Source: Lactifluus volemus (Eukaryota; Basidiomycota; Agaricomycetes; Russulales; Russulaceae). Taken from it: 64,000 nucleotides of DNA. The DNA is taken from NCBI GenBank assembly GCA_022376515.1, contig WTXI01000162.1, positions 1 to 64,000 on the forward strand, read 5' to 3'. The stretch's first letter is position 1. Every line of letters begins with the position of its first letter. Shown one piece after another: positions 23,238 through 34,076 of the stretch. The notes beneath the pieces are model-generated. The model was not told the DNA's origin, made no database searches, and saw only the letters and a program-made list of their open reading frames with translations. The translations under genes and the position numbers were made by a program.

Positions 23238-25594
23238 TTAGTAGTCCTCGCCATCACCTTCAGTGTCACCATCACCACCCTCGTCACCAGCGCCGATGGG
23301 GTTGTTCTCGCCATCGTTGCTGCAATCATTGTCACTGCTAACGCTGTCGTCGTCCGATGCTTCAAGAAGTAGAGCACGCTCACCCGGAGGCTCAGCATTT
23401 TCCAAGTAGGAGGGGACAGTACTCTTTGAATCTCCACATCGAGAATTTTTGACAAACACGGACGCTTCCTTCACAACCAGAGCAAACTTTTCGCGTGTGC
23501 GAAGATTAAGTGAGATCGACGTAGCATAATCTGAGGTAACAGAACCCCAGTTGGCCTGGGTGAAGTCAGTGGATTTGCTCGACAGTTTTCCGGTTGACTC
23601 ATTCATGGTTTTGATGATCCCACTGCCAGTCTTTTGGGCGGATCTCAAGGATTCCATTGTGATATTACCATCGCGCCACAGGGAAAACGCTCGCTCGACC
23701 TGTGGGATAAGGTATATTCACTCTGAACGCAAAAAAAAAGAGTACATACAGCCGCGGAAGCAAGTGCAAGTGCGCCTTTTGCATCCTTAGGATCACCGAG
23801 GCTGGGGACAATGGCCGCGGTGCTAACTGCGGTCAGATGAGCCGAAAAGACTTGAAGCACCAGCGGTCCACGATAAATGCCTTTGTGCTTCACCTAAAAG
23901 ACATGAGCGCAAAGCCCACTGTAGTACTGTTACTCACCTTGCCATTGCGTCTCACGGTGACATTAGTATAGAGAAAGTTATAGCCATCGAGTTGTTCCAA
24001 AGCATAGGCGCAGCGTTCTTCATCCGTGTTCAATTTCATCACAGAAAATAAGGTGTTAATAGCCATGAGGGCCGCAGAGCCAAAGGTGCTACGCCATTCC
24101 GTAAGGCGCTGATCAGCCTGTCAAATGTCAGTACTAGTGCGTTGAGAACAAAAAGGAAAACAAAAAAAACATACAACGACGAAGACGGGTCTGCCCAATG
24201 TTATCTGCGTTACGACTGTTGCCCCATACTGGTAGTCCCAGACTTCTCGAAGGGTTTCAACGGCATTGTGATCTGCCCCTCCCCAAACGTTGCCTTCGCC
24301 TGCAATATACTGAATGTAAGTTGGAATAACCTTACCCCTCCAGACGTTATCTTTTTGACATCCTGCAGGGAGGTCAGCGTTTGTGTATGAGTTCTTCTCC
24401 TTGCCCTGCCCGTCATCGCTGTTCTTTTTCGGAGGTGGCCTAGGGGAATGCTCCACTCGGATGAGACCCTATAGAGCCCAGTAGCACGCAAGACAAAGGT
24501 TTTGCATATGCCAGTGAACTCACCGCACTATCGAGTCGTCTGTTTCCCTTAACAGGACTAGACAACGCGTGATTGCGTTCTTCGGTCTCATCCTCATCTG
24601 CGAAACCTCCCAACCCAGGTTTAGTGCTGGAGACTCGAGCCTTGCTCATCACAGCACTCGATGATGACGTTGTATGTCCTTTTGAGTGGATTGTTGTTGA
24701 GGTGGCGGTACGAAGAGATCCCGTCGTACCTGCTCGTCCATCTTTGGCTCGGGGAGGGTTGGCTTCTTGAGCAACTATTGAACGCCAGTTCATGATGGTA
24801 GTGCCAGTGGCATTGGTAAACTTGTCTGAATGTCTGATCGTATGATAAAAGAGGGTAGTTTCATCAAGAATGAAGAAAGACATGGGAAAGACACCCACGT
24901 GTGCTATGCGGATCAACAAACGAATAAACAAAAGGCACAATCAAACGACAAGTGCCTTACCTTGACAATTGGCGTCTCCCACTCCTCCCGTCTCGCCTTG
25001 ATGGCCTCCCTCACTTGAACCTTCGCCCGTTTTTTCCTCAGCTTTGGCATGTCCTCGGCTTCGTTATGATTCCCGCTCTCCTCACTGGTCGCAGCGTCAG
25101 TTGCTTCCTGGTCGTAGGTCGGAACTACAGGAGTAGAGGAGCCATGCACAGGTGGGCCAGAGATACCTAACATCGCATATGTCCTTGTCAATTTCTTGCC
25201 CTGCGGTCCTTCGTTGTCTGTATCGATATCGATATAGTCGTCGTCACTTTCAACTTCGATCGGATTGTCGGTGATCGGCCTGCTGGTGCTATTGGCTCTC
25301 AAGGACTCTCCGAGTCTGTCTGTTCATATAGGTATGACATCAGCGACGTCCATAACGATCACACTTACCTACCTTGTGAAACTGTGCTGCCCACTTTACT
25401 TAGGACAGGTGTTTTCTTGGGCTGGGCTTCAAGTCCATAGCCAGATTCCATGTGTCCTATGTTAGCCCCTGCAGCAGACTTGCCTGAATTCTGTGTCACA
25501 TAATGGCTATGTTGAATAAGGGAGACATTACCACGACGACGGGCCCGGGGATAGGCAGTACCAGCGTTGTTGTCCTCAACTTCCATTGCATGCT
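23238..25594 (-). pseudogene. Plavaka-3 accessory gene, 3' part (interrupted by Gypsy-A)
   Basis: Minus-strand exons continue the gene begun at 51373. From the Gypsy-A boundary they read VEDNNAGTAYPRARRRGN, then EDMPKLRKKRAKVQVREAIK (about 25030). The core exon includes LPAGCQKDNVWRGKVIPTYI and WGGADHNAVETLREVWDYQY (about 24230-24380). Then come LTEWRSTFGSAALMAINTLF (near 24080), KGALALASAA and ESLRSAQKTGSGIIKTMN, and an acidic tail GDGDTEGDGEDY before TAA at 23238. The order and spacing match the accessory genes of Plavaka-1 and -2, though this copy is more diverged. The exons look open apart from the insertion. Confidence 0.75.
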
Positions 25595-26467
25595 TGTCAA
25601 GGCTCAGAAGGGCCTTGCGCTCGACGTGAGCTTAGTCGCGTGACTTAGTCCTTCAAGGGCTAACGTCACGTGACACTTGAGGTTGCTGACTAAACTCGAG
25701 GGCACGTGAGTCCTGTCACGTGACCGTCGGATACTTGATGATGATGTAAATGGGTGACTAAGCCGCAGTGGTCATGAGGCTTAGTCTGACTAATCAGGGT
25801 TCAGGGTTCTATGTCCCACTGGCTCTACTCAGGAGGAGGGCGTCGCGCTGACGGATGCACTCCTGGTATTGTCAATGATCTTTAGGGCCCCTCTCTGGTA
25901 GGCAAGAGCTAATCCTCCTAACACACTAGAGGTTAGGGAGGGAGACTTTAAGAGATGAGAGGGGAGACCGGAAGGTCTTTGGAAAGTGGGAAGATGGTGG
26001 TTCTGATTAAAGACGAAGTGAAGACTAAAGACAAGGGGCACTGAAAGTGCCGGCTTATATACTACTGGGGTGTGACGCTTACTAAGGGAGTCTCAGGGAT
26101 GTCACATAGGGTGACATCATGATATAATAATAGATAGGGGCTAATAGGGGCTGATCGAGATAGCATCGAGATAGGATCGAGATGTATCGAGATCCTGGGG
26201 TAACCTCGGCGCTGCGCCGGAATGATGTCGGGGTCACATCGGGGTAATCTCGGGGGAACTGTATCGTAACTGAATCTGTATAGTACTGTATAGTAGTTAT
26301 GTAAGCGAGATCGGATCGGGGATAGATCGAGCGTCACGTGTCTTCACTGTTTACTTAGCTGTTTTCTTGTTTGTTCTTGTTGTTTTATATGGCTTGAAAT
26401 GGTTTGAATTTCCCACGGTTGCAAGTGGTACTTTTCTGAACATCATGTGATGGTGAAAACCGTAACA
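25595..26467 (-). repeat. Gypsy-A 3' LTR
   Basis: 873 bases, TGTCAAGG...CCGTAACA on the plus strand. A purine-rich tract follows on the internal side (26468-26482; minus strand GGAGAAAGGAGGTAA), the expected plus-strand primer. Confidence 0.95.
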
Positions 26468-26527
26468 TTACCTCCTTTCTCCAGGGAAGCTGTGCCACCA
26501 GCTTCACCTTTGTCGTCCTCACTCTGT

Positions 26528-26627
26528 TTAGTGGTATCGGGTTCGCCACTCGCCGCTCATGGGGCATTGCCAGAAGATGTGGTACTGGTTGTCTGGCTCG
26601 GCGTAGGGGTGGTTGCTCGGGATAAGG
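26528..26627 (-). pseudogene. Gypsy-A polyprotein, last codons
   Basis: The final about 32 codons of the Gypsy-A frame lie to the left of Gypsy-B: minus-strand NHPYAEPDNQYHIFWQCP and a short tail to TAA at 26530-26528. The frame joins that of 35828 once Gypsy-B and one CATGC copy are removed, and it parallels the end of the Gypsy-B protein (FAEPEG...VWECP). Confidence 0.85.
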
Positions 26628-26632
26628 CATGC

Positions 26633-27211
26633 TGTCAAGGCTCAGAGGGGCCTTGGCGCACGACGTGTGCTTGGAGTAATACGAGGAGGGCTGAGCGTGG
26701 CAACTAGCCTCAGCACGACGAGGATTACTCGAGTTCTTCCCTTGGCTTTACTATAGAGGAGAGCGTCGCGCTGACGTATGCACTCTACTGTATTGTCAAA
26801 GGAGAGGTCAAGGGCAATCACAAGACGAGACTAAGTCTTGTATTGACGACGGTCAGGAGGTCTGACTTGAAGGGACAGAAAGGGAAGAAGGTTCAACTAG
26901 TCTGATTGCAGACGAAGCGAAGTCTAAGGAGACAAGCTACAGCGGACCGGTTTATATACTCCTAGGGTGTGATGCTGAGTCATAGAGTCCCAGGCATGTC
27001 ACAGCGTGACATGCCTCCTAAATAATATATCGTAGATCGAGCGGAGAAACTACGGAGATCTACGGAGATACTTCGGAAAGATCCTGAGATCTGTATCGTA
27101 CATGGAAAGATCCGAAGATCCGTATTGTAGATTGTCTCGGAACAAAGCGAAAAAGATACCCACCGTCACGTGGGGTTAATACATAAGCAGATCACGTGCC
27201 AAACCGTAACA
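26633..27211 (-). repeat. Gypsy-B 3' LTR
   Basis: 579 bases, TGTCAAGG...CCGTAACA on the plus strand, matching 35244-35822. The adjacent internal purine tract on the minus strand (27212-27227) reads TTGAGAAGGGAGGCAC. Confidence 0.95.
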
Positions 27212-27248
27212 GTGCCTCCCTTCTCAAGGGCGCTGTGCCACCAGCGCC

Positions 27249-30200
27249 TCAGTAGCTGCGTCGACGCATGACGAGGGAGGTCGGGCACTCCCACACGGGG
27301 TTGCGGACGCCTTCGGGCTCCGCGAAGTCGTGATCGCTAGGGCAGAAGCAGTCAGTGGCTGTGCACAAGAAGTGCGGCCACGGGCAATGGCACGAGAGAT
27401 GGCCGCCCGCGCAGTATAAGCAGCGGCTATCATTGGGGCACAGGTCGGCGGGGTGGTCGGGCTGCACGGTATTGCAGTGGTGACAGGACGGGTAGACGGG
27501 AGGCGGAGGTACGTAAGTCGGGATCCAGGTGGTGCCTAAAGGGGTGGAAAACTGCTGAGGGAAATACCACGCGCCGTGTACAAGAGGCGCGTATTCGGTG
27601 GCACAAACGCCGTGCCAAACGCCTGTGTGTTCCCGTCGGAGTCCACGAGGGCCACCATCTGCAGGAGCCTTGCCCTTCGCGGCGGAGGTGTAGGGCTCCG
27701 CGCCGGGATAAACGGGGTATTGAGGGGGTTCGGCAACATACCCTCGTGCGGGTCGGGGGTGAAAGGCGTCCAATGTAACTGACGCATGCGGGTAGGTGGC
27801 CGAGGGGTGGCCGGAGTAGGAGTCCTGACGTGGTAACTGGGACTCCTCGCTGGTGGCGGAGGCGGAGACGGACTGGTCAGATCGATGACCGTCGCTGTTG
27901 GAGGCGGGGGTGTTGACCCGCGTGAAGGGCCGCTCAGAGGCGTCGAGCGGCTCGGAGCGCGAGGAGGGTGTCGGAACGGGAGAGACTTCTTGGCCCGCTG
28001 CCTCGAGTAGCGGTGCCGACTGGGTTCTCCACTCGTCGACGCGGTGGAAGATATCGAGCGCGAGGGAAGGGGGCTCTTCCTCCGAATTGGGAGGAGCGAC
28101 GGGCGAGGGGTAGTTGTCGTCGTCGGGCTCGGGGGACCACTTGCTGTAAGCGGAAGGTCGAGTGGGCTGAGGGGCCCAGAGCATAGGTACGGGTGCGAGG
28201 GGCCTGGTGGACGGATCTGGTACTGGGAGGGGTGACAGTGAGGCGGCATCCTCGTTGTCGACGTCGAGTAGTTCGGGTTGGAAGTCTTCAGGGCGGAGGC
28301 CGGCAAGGATGATGGCAGCGTAGACGTCGTCAGGTATGTCGAGGGAGGCAGTGTCGAGATCAAGGATGAAATCTCTGACGGGGGAGAAATCCATAGAAGA
28401 GGGGGATGATGATGGTAGTGGGTCAAGAGGGGGGTTTATATCCCTCTCGATTTCTAGAGTTCTCACGGCCTCGGGGTTTGCCTCGTGGAATTCTCGGATT
28501 AACTCCGGGGAATTGACGTTCTCGACCGGCTCCCATGTGTTATGCGCTGCGGAATACCCTTTCCACTTTAGGAGATATTGCAGTTTTCTGTACCGCCTTC
28601 TTGATCCGAGGATCTCTTCGACTTCGTATTCCTGATGATCATCGATCAAATCTGGGGGTGGCTCGGTGTGATTTCGGCCGTGCTCGGCTGTTTCCGAATA
28701 GGGGGTTAGAAGGGACGCATGGAAGACGTCGTGGATCTTCCATTGGGGTGGCAAGTCCAATTTGTACACATAGGGCGAGACCACTTTGATGACACGGAAA
28801 GGCCCGAAGCGTTTCGGTTGAAGCTTCTTGGTTGGATATGGCAGGTTCAAGTTCGTTCCCTCAAGCAGCACCATTTGCCCCTCGGTGAAAGGTCGGAAGT
28901 GGCGTTGTCCCTTCTTTCGTGCGTGATATTTCTTTGTCATGTCCTGCGCCCATTGAATGGCCTTTTGCGCTCGTTCTCGAAGTCCGCGGAGGTAAGTGGA
29001 TCGTTCTTCTAGGGCCGGCAGGGTCGAGTCCATTACCTGTTGTTCCTGAGCGCGCGGGGTAAAACCAATGAGTAGCTCAAAAGGGGTTTTTCCGGTGGTA
29101 GAACTGGGCCAGGAGTTATGCACGAACTGGGCAAGTGGGAGCCATCGTGCCCAGTCGTTCTGCTGGAAGTTGCCGTAAATTCGAAGGTACTGTTCCAGCC
29201 ATTGGTTTGTCCTCTCTGATTGGCCATCTGTCTGGGGGTGGTATGCCGTACTGATGTTTTGGTTTATTTTGAGTCGTTTGCAAAGGTCCGTTGTCCATTT
29301 CGAGGTGAACCTCGTGTCCCGGTCTGATATGACGGTCTTGGGAATCCCATAGTGAGGGAAGACGTGCTGGGCGTAGAGTGCAGCCACTCCTTCAGAGTCG
29401 ATTTTCTGCGTACAAGGGAGGAAAAACGCCGCCTTTGTGCAGTCGTGGTCGGTAATCGTCAGGATAGAGTCAAATCCTTGCGAGGGTGGGAGGTCCACAA
29501 TGAGGTCAAGTGCAATAGTTTCGAATGGTAGCGCGTTTGGTTTAACGGTGATCGGGTAGATTGGGACTTTGGGCCGGACTGTGTTGCTCTTTGTGGTCTG
29601 ACAGGTGGCGCATCCTCTGACGTATTGTCGAACAAAGGTTTTCATATCGGGCCACCAATACCCTTGTTCCACTGCCTGTAGGGTTTTCGAAATTCCAGGG
29701 TGTCCAGCGGTAACGTGGTCGTGGTGCGCAGCAATCACCTCCCTCCTCAGGGCGTTGTCTGCCACGACAACGAATTTTCCAGAACGGGTCCACAGTCCAT
29801 GGGGCCCACGCTCGAGGCGGAAGGGAGTGATCCAGCCGGCAATGTCGGTGGGCGCCGCCGCTTGGGCGCGGAGTATCCTGCCTTCCCAAGGATCGAGGGG
29901 GGGCAAAGAGAGCGCAGCGACTGACGCAAACAGTTCGCTAGGGAGGACTATGACGTCCTTGTTGTCCAGCGCCCCAGTGTCAAAGTCGGGGCGACGAGAG
30001 AGGGGGTCCGCTCTCATCGACTTGCCGGGCTTGTGGACGAGGGAGAGGTTGAATTCCCCCAAGAGAGGAATGTAGCGGGCGACGCGGCGATTAATATCCT
30101 GAGGGTGGCGATAATACTGCAGATTCTTGTGATCGGTGTAGACTTTTACAGGGTGCCGTGCCCCCAGTAACAAGTGGCGCCAGTGTTTGAGCGCGTGAAT

Positions 30201-33200
30201 AACGGCCAGGAGTTCTCGGTCGTGGACATCATAACCCCGCTCTGGCGGGGACAGGGCATGGGAGTAATAGCTGATGGGGCGTGGCAGGCCGGTGGGGGTG
30301 CGTTGGAAGAGGATGGCCCCGAGGGCAAATTGGGAGGCGTCCACCTCCACTTCGAAAGGTCGATCGTGGTCCGGGCGGTTTAGAGCCATGTCACGCTCCA
30401 CTAGGCTAATGAGGCGCTTCACAGCCGCACGTTGTTCGTCTCCCCAATGAAAGGGGACGTCCTTCTTCAGCAGGTCAGTGAGAGGTCGCGCGATTTCCGC
30501 AAAGCCCGGGATGAAAGGGCGGTGGTAGCCAAATACCCCCAAGGTGCTCCGCACGCCAGAGACGGTGCTTTGTTCAGTTGGCCATTCCAGTAGCCCCTGC
30601 CGCTTCGCCGGGTCCAAGGAGATTTTACCATCTTCGACTACAATACCGAGGTAGTGAACGCGAGGTTGTTCGAAATGACATTTCGCCGCCTTTAGAAAGA
30701 AGGACTCGTCCTCGAAGCGCTGCAGTACCTGGTGAACGATGGTCCGATGCAGGGCCAAATCTGCTGCATTTCGGTTTGGGGTGGCGATGAGGAAGTCATC
30801 CATATAGATGTGGATAAAGTCAGGGTAAGCATTCAGGAGGTCGCGGAAGACGGTGTGCATGCAACGTTGGAAGGTCCCGGGCGCATTTCGGAGGCCAAAG
30901 GGCATGACATTGGGGAGGTACAGGCCAAAAGGGGTGATAAAGGCGGCCTTCCAGCGATCCTCTGCTTTGATCCGGATGTTGTTGTAGCCCCAGCGAATAT
31001 CGAGGGTAGTGAACAGTTGTTTTCCTTCTAACTGCTCTAAAATCGTCTCGATGCGGGGGAGAGGGTACACGTCTGGTATGGTCCATTCATTGACCTTCCG
31101 GTAGTCCTGAACCGGGCAGAGGGAGCCATCTTGTTTCTTCACAAAGAAGAACGGGGTCGCCCAGGGCGAATCCCCCTTTTCAATGTAGCCCAGCCGTTCA
31201 TTTTCGTCGATCCACTTGCGCGCCGCTTCCATTTCGGCTGGACTGAGAGGGTAGGTCTTACTTTTTATCGTGGTAGGGGCCCCTTCTTTTAGCTTGATTT
31301 CATGGTCGTCCAGCCGAGCGGGGGGAAAACGATGGGACAACTCTTCAGAAAAGACCCTCCAGTGGCGTTTATATTCCACAGGTAAGGAGGGGTCTCCCTG
31401 TTGTCGTGGTGCTTTGATGGCCCATTCTGTGGCTACGGAGGTTTTGTTCAGTCCCATAGGGGGTATGACCCGTGGCTCAGATATTTTGGAGACTCCGTTG
31501 GGCCACTCCGGGAAGTACTCTGCCCACTGCTGTAATTCGGGGTGCTTGTCTTCTAGATCCTTTTTCTGTTTTGCCGTTAACTTGTCGTCCTGTAGCCGGA
31601 GCTTCAGGTGGGCTAACATTTTGCGACTATTTTCCCGCTTGACGTCAGCTTGCCGGAGTCGTCGTCTAGCGTGGTCCTCCACCCCTAAGAAGCGGGCCCT
31701 GGTGACCGCGCGCGTGGCCACCTCAATAGGGAGGTCATCCCAAGTCATGTTCGTCCAATTGATCTTTGGGTTAAAGGCTTTGAGCCAGGTGAAGCCAAAG
31801 ATTACCCGGTCTTTTCCCAGGTTTGCAACGAGGAATAGCAGTTCTTCGCTCTTGCTTCCTCGGGTAACACGGAGCACGGCATATCGCGTAACTGCACCAC
31901 TCCGGTTGTGTGTTCCGTCCACATTGGTGACTTGTACCGGTATTGGGAGTTGTCGGGTGGCAATTCCCCACCGCTCCACCGTTCGCTGGTCAATAAAGTT
32001 TTCACTTGCCCCACTGTCAACGAGGGCTGCTTCTCCAACCGTTCCACGCATAGATCGAAAAATGAAGGGCATATTGATTGATTTTATGCCTCGGTGTCGT
32101 ACAAATGCAATACGTGGTAGCTCGGCTCCATGCCAGGTTGGCGGACAGGAGCCTAGAAAATCCTCCCCATCCTCTTTCTGTAACTCATCCCACACCTTTT
32201 CCCGCTCCTCTTGGTTCATCCTTCGAAGGTGTTGCGCCACCTCCGTCGGAGCCCCGGGGTTAACGGTGGGTGTGGGGTCTTCCGAGGAGGGGAGTAGGTC
32301 GATGAGAGGTTGCTCGGTTTCTGGGGCACTGTGGCCGGTCCCGTAGGATGGTGGTCGTGGCACATATGCTGGAGGGGGTTGGCGCCAGTCGCCCGAACGA
32401 GTTCGAGGCTGCACGTAGGATGGCCTGCTCCCTGAAGGTTGCCTGCTTTGTTGTCCGCTTCTGGTGGTCTGGGGAACGCGTCTGGAGGGTTGTCCCTTGG
32501 GGCAATTTTTGACGAAGTGGCCAAATTGTCCACATCCCATACATCGGCCTTCTTTACGGAACTTCTCTCGCTGGGCACGAGTTGCCAGGTTGGCTTCGGT
32601 GTAGGCAGTGTCAACATCCATGGCGAAGGGATCTCTCCTGGGCTGCGAGGGTCTCGGGGGCAGTCCCATCCCTTTCCTCAGCTGTTCCTGAGTCAGGGTT
32701 GGTCGGCTTGGCTGGCCTGGTCGCTGCCCTAGGAGGGCTACCCTAGCCTTGTGTCGGTTGTTCTGGTTTCTGGCATCTCGTTCCCACTGGTCTAAGGTGG
32801 TAGGCCAGGTCTCTTGGTTAAGGATGGCTTTCTTTAGTTCATGTTTCAGTCCTGCTTGGAACAGGTCCATAGTTCCGGCATCGTTTCGTGACCATCCGGC
32901 TTGTTTGACCAAGGTTTCGAAGCCGGCAATGTACGTGTCGACGTCGTCATTGACCATCTTATGGTCCTTGAGTTTCTCATAGGCGCGCTGTTTCTTATTT
33001 GAGTCGGTAAAGGCGTCTTTGAATGCCTGCTCAAACTCAGTCCAGATGGCCTCGTCATTGTGCGGGTGCGTGGTGCCTTCCAGTTTCGTCAACTGCTCTT
33101 CTTGCCAGTCATTGACCCTCTCTCCTTTGATGTAGCTGAGGGCCATGAGGACTCGGTTGAATGGGTTACTCATCTCGTCGCTGTTTCGGTTTATGAGTTT

Positions 33201-34076
33201 CCACTGTTTGAATTCCTTTAGGAAGAGGTCACTACGATTCCTATCCCCATAGAAGATTGAAGGGGCCAGCCCTTTCAACCCTCCAGTTCCTGGGTTCGCG
33301 GGAGTGGTAGCCGAAGCGGTGACAGTGCTCCCCGCCTGAACTGTCCTTTGGCTAGAGGAGGAGGCGGCAGCGACTGGTATGGGAGGTAACCCACTAGGGG
33401 TACTGGGGGCGGCTTGAGAGGAGAGTAGCGGGGGAAGGAGGCTCCCTCCTTGTTGGTAGAGGTCATAGACTTGTGAGGATATTCGCTGTGCCATTTCGGG
33501 CGGTTGTTCGGGAGTAAGAGGATGGGTTCCTTGTAGAGTAACGATGGCACTAGTAGCTGCGGCGAGGGTATCGTCCGCGAGGGGGTTTGGTTGTTGCTGG
33601 GGAGAGGCTGGAGGTTCTTCCTCGGCCTCTGAGTCGGAAGAGTTTGAGTTTGAGACTCCGAAACGCCCTGGTGGCCTAGGGGATCGGTACGCGGGGTGCT
33701 CCCTGTCAGTTTCTCTCCAGTAGCCTAAGCCTGCTGCAGAGCAATGTATGGGTTGTAAGAGGTTTCCTGAGCGGGTTCGGAAGATGTTTCCTTCTGGGTC
33801 TGGTTCGATGAGATACCAGGAGTTATTTATGAATTCACAAAAGTCGTTGAGGAGATTTCCTCGTCCGTCACGGGTGGTAACCTGATAGGCTCCCCTTCCA
33901 ACGTCTGGGTTGATCAAGATCCACTGAGCAACGCCTTTTACGTGTGCAGGTAGGCCGTCTCTGATTCGAAGAGGGATATAGGTCCAATGATTATTGTCAG
34001 GGATCGGGGCGTTTAAGGACGTGTTGCCTGAACTGCCGCTGCTTCTGGTACTCCTAGTAGTACCAGTAGCGCAACT
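27249..34076 (-). CDS. Gypsy-B Gag-Pol polyprotein (chromodomain type)
   Basis: Uninterrupted frame from after a TAA at 34079 to the stop at 27249, about 2275 codons. Order, numbering residues from codon 33917: Gag N-terminal part; Gag core (DRNRSDLFLKEFKQW); CCHC knuckle CMGCGQFGHFVKNC (about 458); aspartic protease ALVDSGASENF (about 632); reverse transcriptase with YMDD (about 1037); RNase H (EVDASQFALGAIL, about 1190); integrase zinc finger (HHDHVTAGHPG) and DDE core (YHPQTDGQSERTNQ, about 1560); chromodomain (YEVEEILG...YLLKWKGY, about 1760-1810); then an unusual proline-rich extension of about 400 residues ending in a Cys/His cluster (CHHC, CLYCAGGHLSCHC). Gag and Pol are one frame, as in Tf1/sushi elements. 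The first in-frame ATG is at 33494, inside the gag-homologous region, so initiation is unexplained. Confidence 0.93.
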   Translation of the reverse strand, partial: SCATGTTRSTRSSGSSGNTSLNAPIPDNNHWTYIPLRIRDGLPAHVKGVAQWILINPDVGRGAYQVTTRDGRGNLLNDFCEFINNSWYLIEPDPEGNIFRTRSGNLLQPIHCSAAGLGYWRETDREHPAYRSPRPPGRFGVSNSNSSDSEAEEEPPASPQQQPNPLADDTLAAATSAIVTLQGTHPLTPEQPPEMAQRISSQVYDLYQQGGSLLPPLLSSQAAPSTPSGLPPIPVAAASSSSQRTVQAGSTVTASATTPANPGTGGLKGLAPSIFYGDRNRSDLFLKEFKQWKLINRNSDEMSNPFNRVLMALSYIKGERVNDWQEEQLTKLEGTTHPHNDEAIWTEFEQAFKDAFTDSNKKQRAYEKLKDHKMVNDDVDTYIAGFETLVKQAGWSRNDAGTMDLFQAGLKHELKKAILNQETWPTTLDQWERDARNQNNRHKARVALLGQRPGQPSRPTLTQEQLRKGMGLPPRPSQPRRDPFAMDVDTAYTEANLATRAQREKFRKEGRCMGCGQFGHFVKNCPKGQPSRRVPQTTRSGQQSRQPSGSRPSYVQPRTRSGDWRQPPPAYVPRPPSYGTGHSAPETEQPLIDLLPSSEDPTPTVNPGAPTEVAQHLRRMNQEEREKVWDELQKEDGEDFLGSCPPTWHGAELPRIAFVRHRGIKSINMPFIFRSMRGTVGEAALVDSGASENFIDQRTVERWGIATRQLPIPVQVTNVDGTHNRSGAVTRYAVLRVTRGSKSEELLFLVANLGKDRVIFGFTWLKAFNPKINWTNMTWDDLPIEVATRAVTRARFLGVEDHARRRLRQADVKRENSRKMLAHLKLRLQDDKLTAKQKKDLEDKHPELQQWAEYFPEWPNGVSKISEPRVIPPMGLNKTSVATEWAIKAPRQQGDPSLPVEYKRHWRVFSEELSHRFPPARLDDHEIKLKEGAPTTIKSKTYPLSPAEMEAARKWIDENERLGYIEKGDSPWATPFFFVKKQDGSLCPVQDYRKVNEWTIPDVYPLPRIETILEQLEGKQLFTTLDIRWGYNNIRIKAEDRWKAAFITPFGLYLPNVMPFGLRNAPGTFQRCMHTVFRDLLNAYPDFIHIYMDDFLIATPNRNAADLALHRTIVHQVLQRFEDESFFLKAAKCHFEQPRVHYLGIVVEDGKISLDPAKRQGLLEWPTEQSTVSGVRSTLGVFGYHRPFIPGFAEIARPLTDLLKKDVPFHWGDEQRAAVKRLISLVERDMALNRPDHDRPFEVEVDASQFALGAILFQRTPTGLPRPISYYSHALSPPERGYDVHDRELLAVIHALKHWRHLLLGARHPVKVYTDHKNLQYYRHPQDINRRVARYIPLLGEFNLSLVHKPGKSMRADPLSRRPDFDTGALDNKDVIVLPSELFASVAALSLPPLDPWEGRILRAQAAAPTDIAGWITPFRLERGPHGLWTRSGKFVVVADNALRREVIAAHHDHVTAGHPGISKTLQAVEQGYWWPDMKTFVRQYVRGCATCQTTKSNTVRPKVPIYPITVKPNALPFETIALDLIVDLPPSQGFDSILTITDHDCTKAAFFLPCTQKIDSEGVAALYAQHVFPHYGIPKTVISDRDTRFTSKWTTDLCKRLKINQNISTAYHPQTDGQSERTNQWLEQYLRIYGNFQQNDWARWLPLAQFVHNSWPSSTTGKTPFELLIGFTPRAQEQQVMDSTLPALEERSTYLRGLRERAQKAIQWAQDMTKKYHARKKGQRHFRPFTEGQMVLLEGTNLNLPYPTKKLQPKRFGPFRVIKVVSPYVYKLDLPPQWKIHDVFHASLLTPYSETAEHGRNHTEPPPDLIDDHQEYEVEEILGSRRRYRKLQYLLKWKGYSAAHNTWEPVENVNSPELIREFHEANPEAVRTLEIERDINPPLDPLPSSSPSSMDFSPVRDFILDLDTASLDIPDDVYAAIILAGLRPEDFQPELLDVDNEDAASLSPLPVPDPSTRPLAPVPMLWAPQPTRPSAYSKWSPEPDDDNYPSPVAPPNSEEEPPSLALDIFHRVDEWRTQSAPLLEAAGQEVSPVPTPSSRSEPLDASERPFTRVNTPASNSDGHRSDQSVSASATSEESQLPRQDSYSGHPSATYPHASVTLDAFHPRPARGYVAEPPQYPVYPGAEPYTSAAKGKAPADGGPRGLRREHTGVWHGVCATEYAPLVHGAWYFPQQFSTPLGTTWIPTYVPPPPVYPSCHHCNTVQPDHPADLCPNDSRCLYCAGGHLSCHCPWPHFLCTATDCFCPSDHDFAEPEGVRNPVWECPTSLVMRRRSY

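Noticed and set aside
27536..28426. Minus-strand open frame of 296 codons overlapping the Gypsy-B C-terminus
   Set aside because: It is extremely Pro/Ser-rich, in another frame of the proline-rich Pol extension, and has no counterpart in Gypsy-A.
31270..32346. Plus-strand open frame of 358 codons
   Set aside because: It lies antisense to the Gypsy-B protease and reverse transcriptase, whose minus-strand frame shows clear domains. Low-complexity Ser/Arg content is typical of a shadow.
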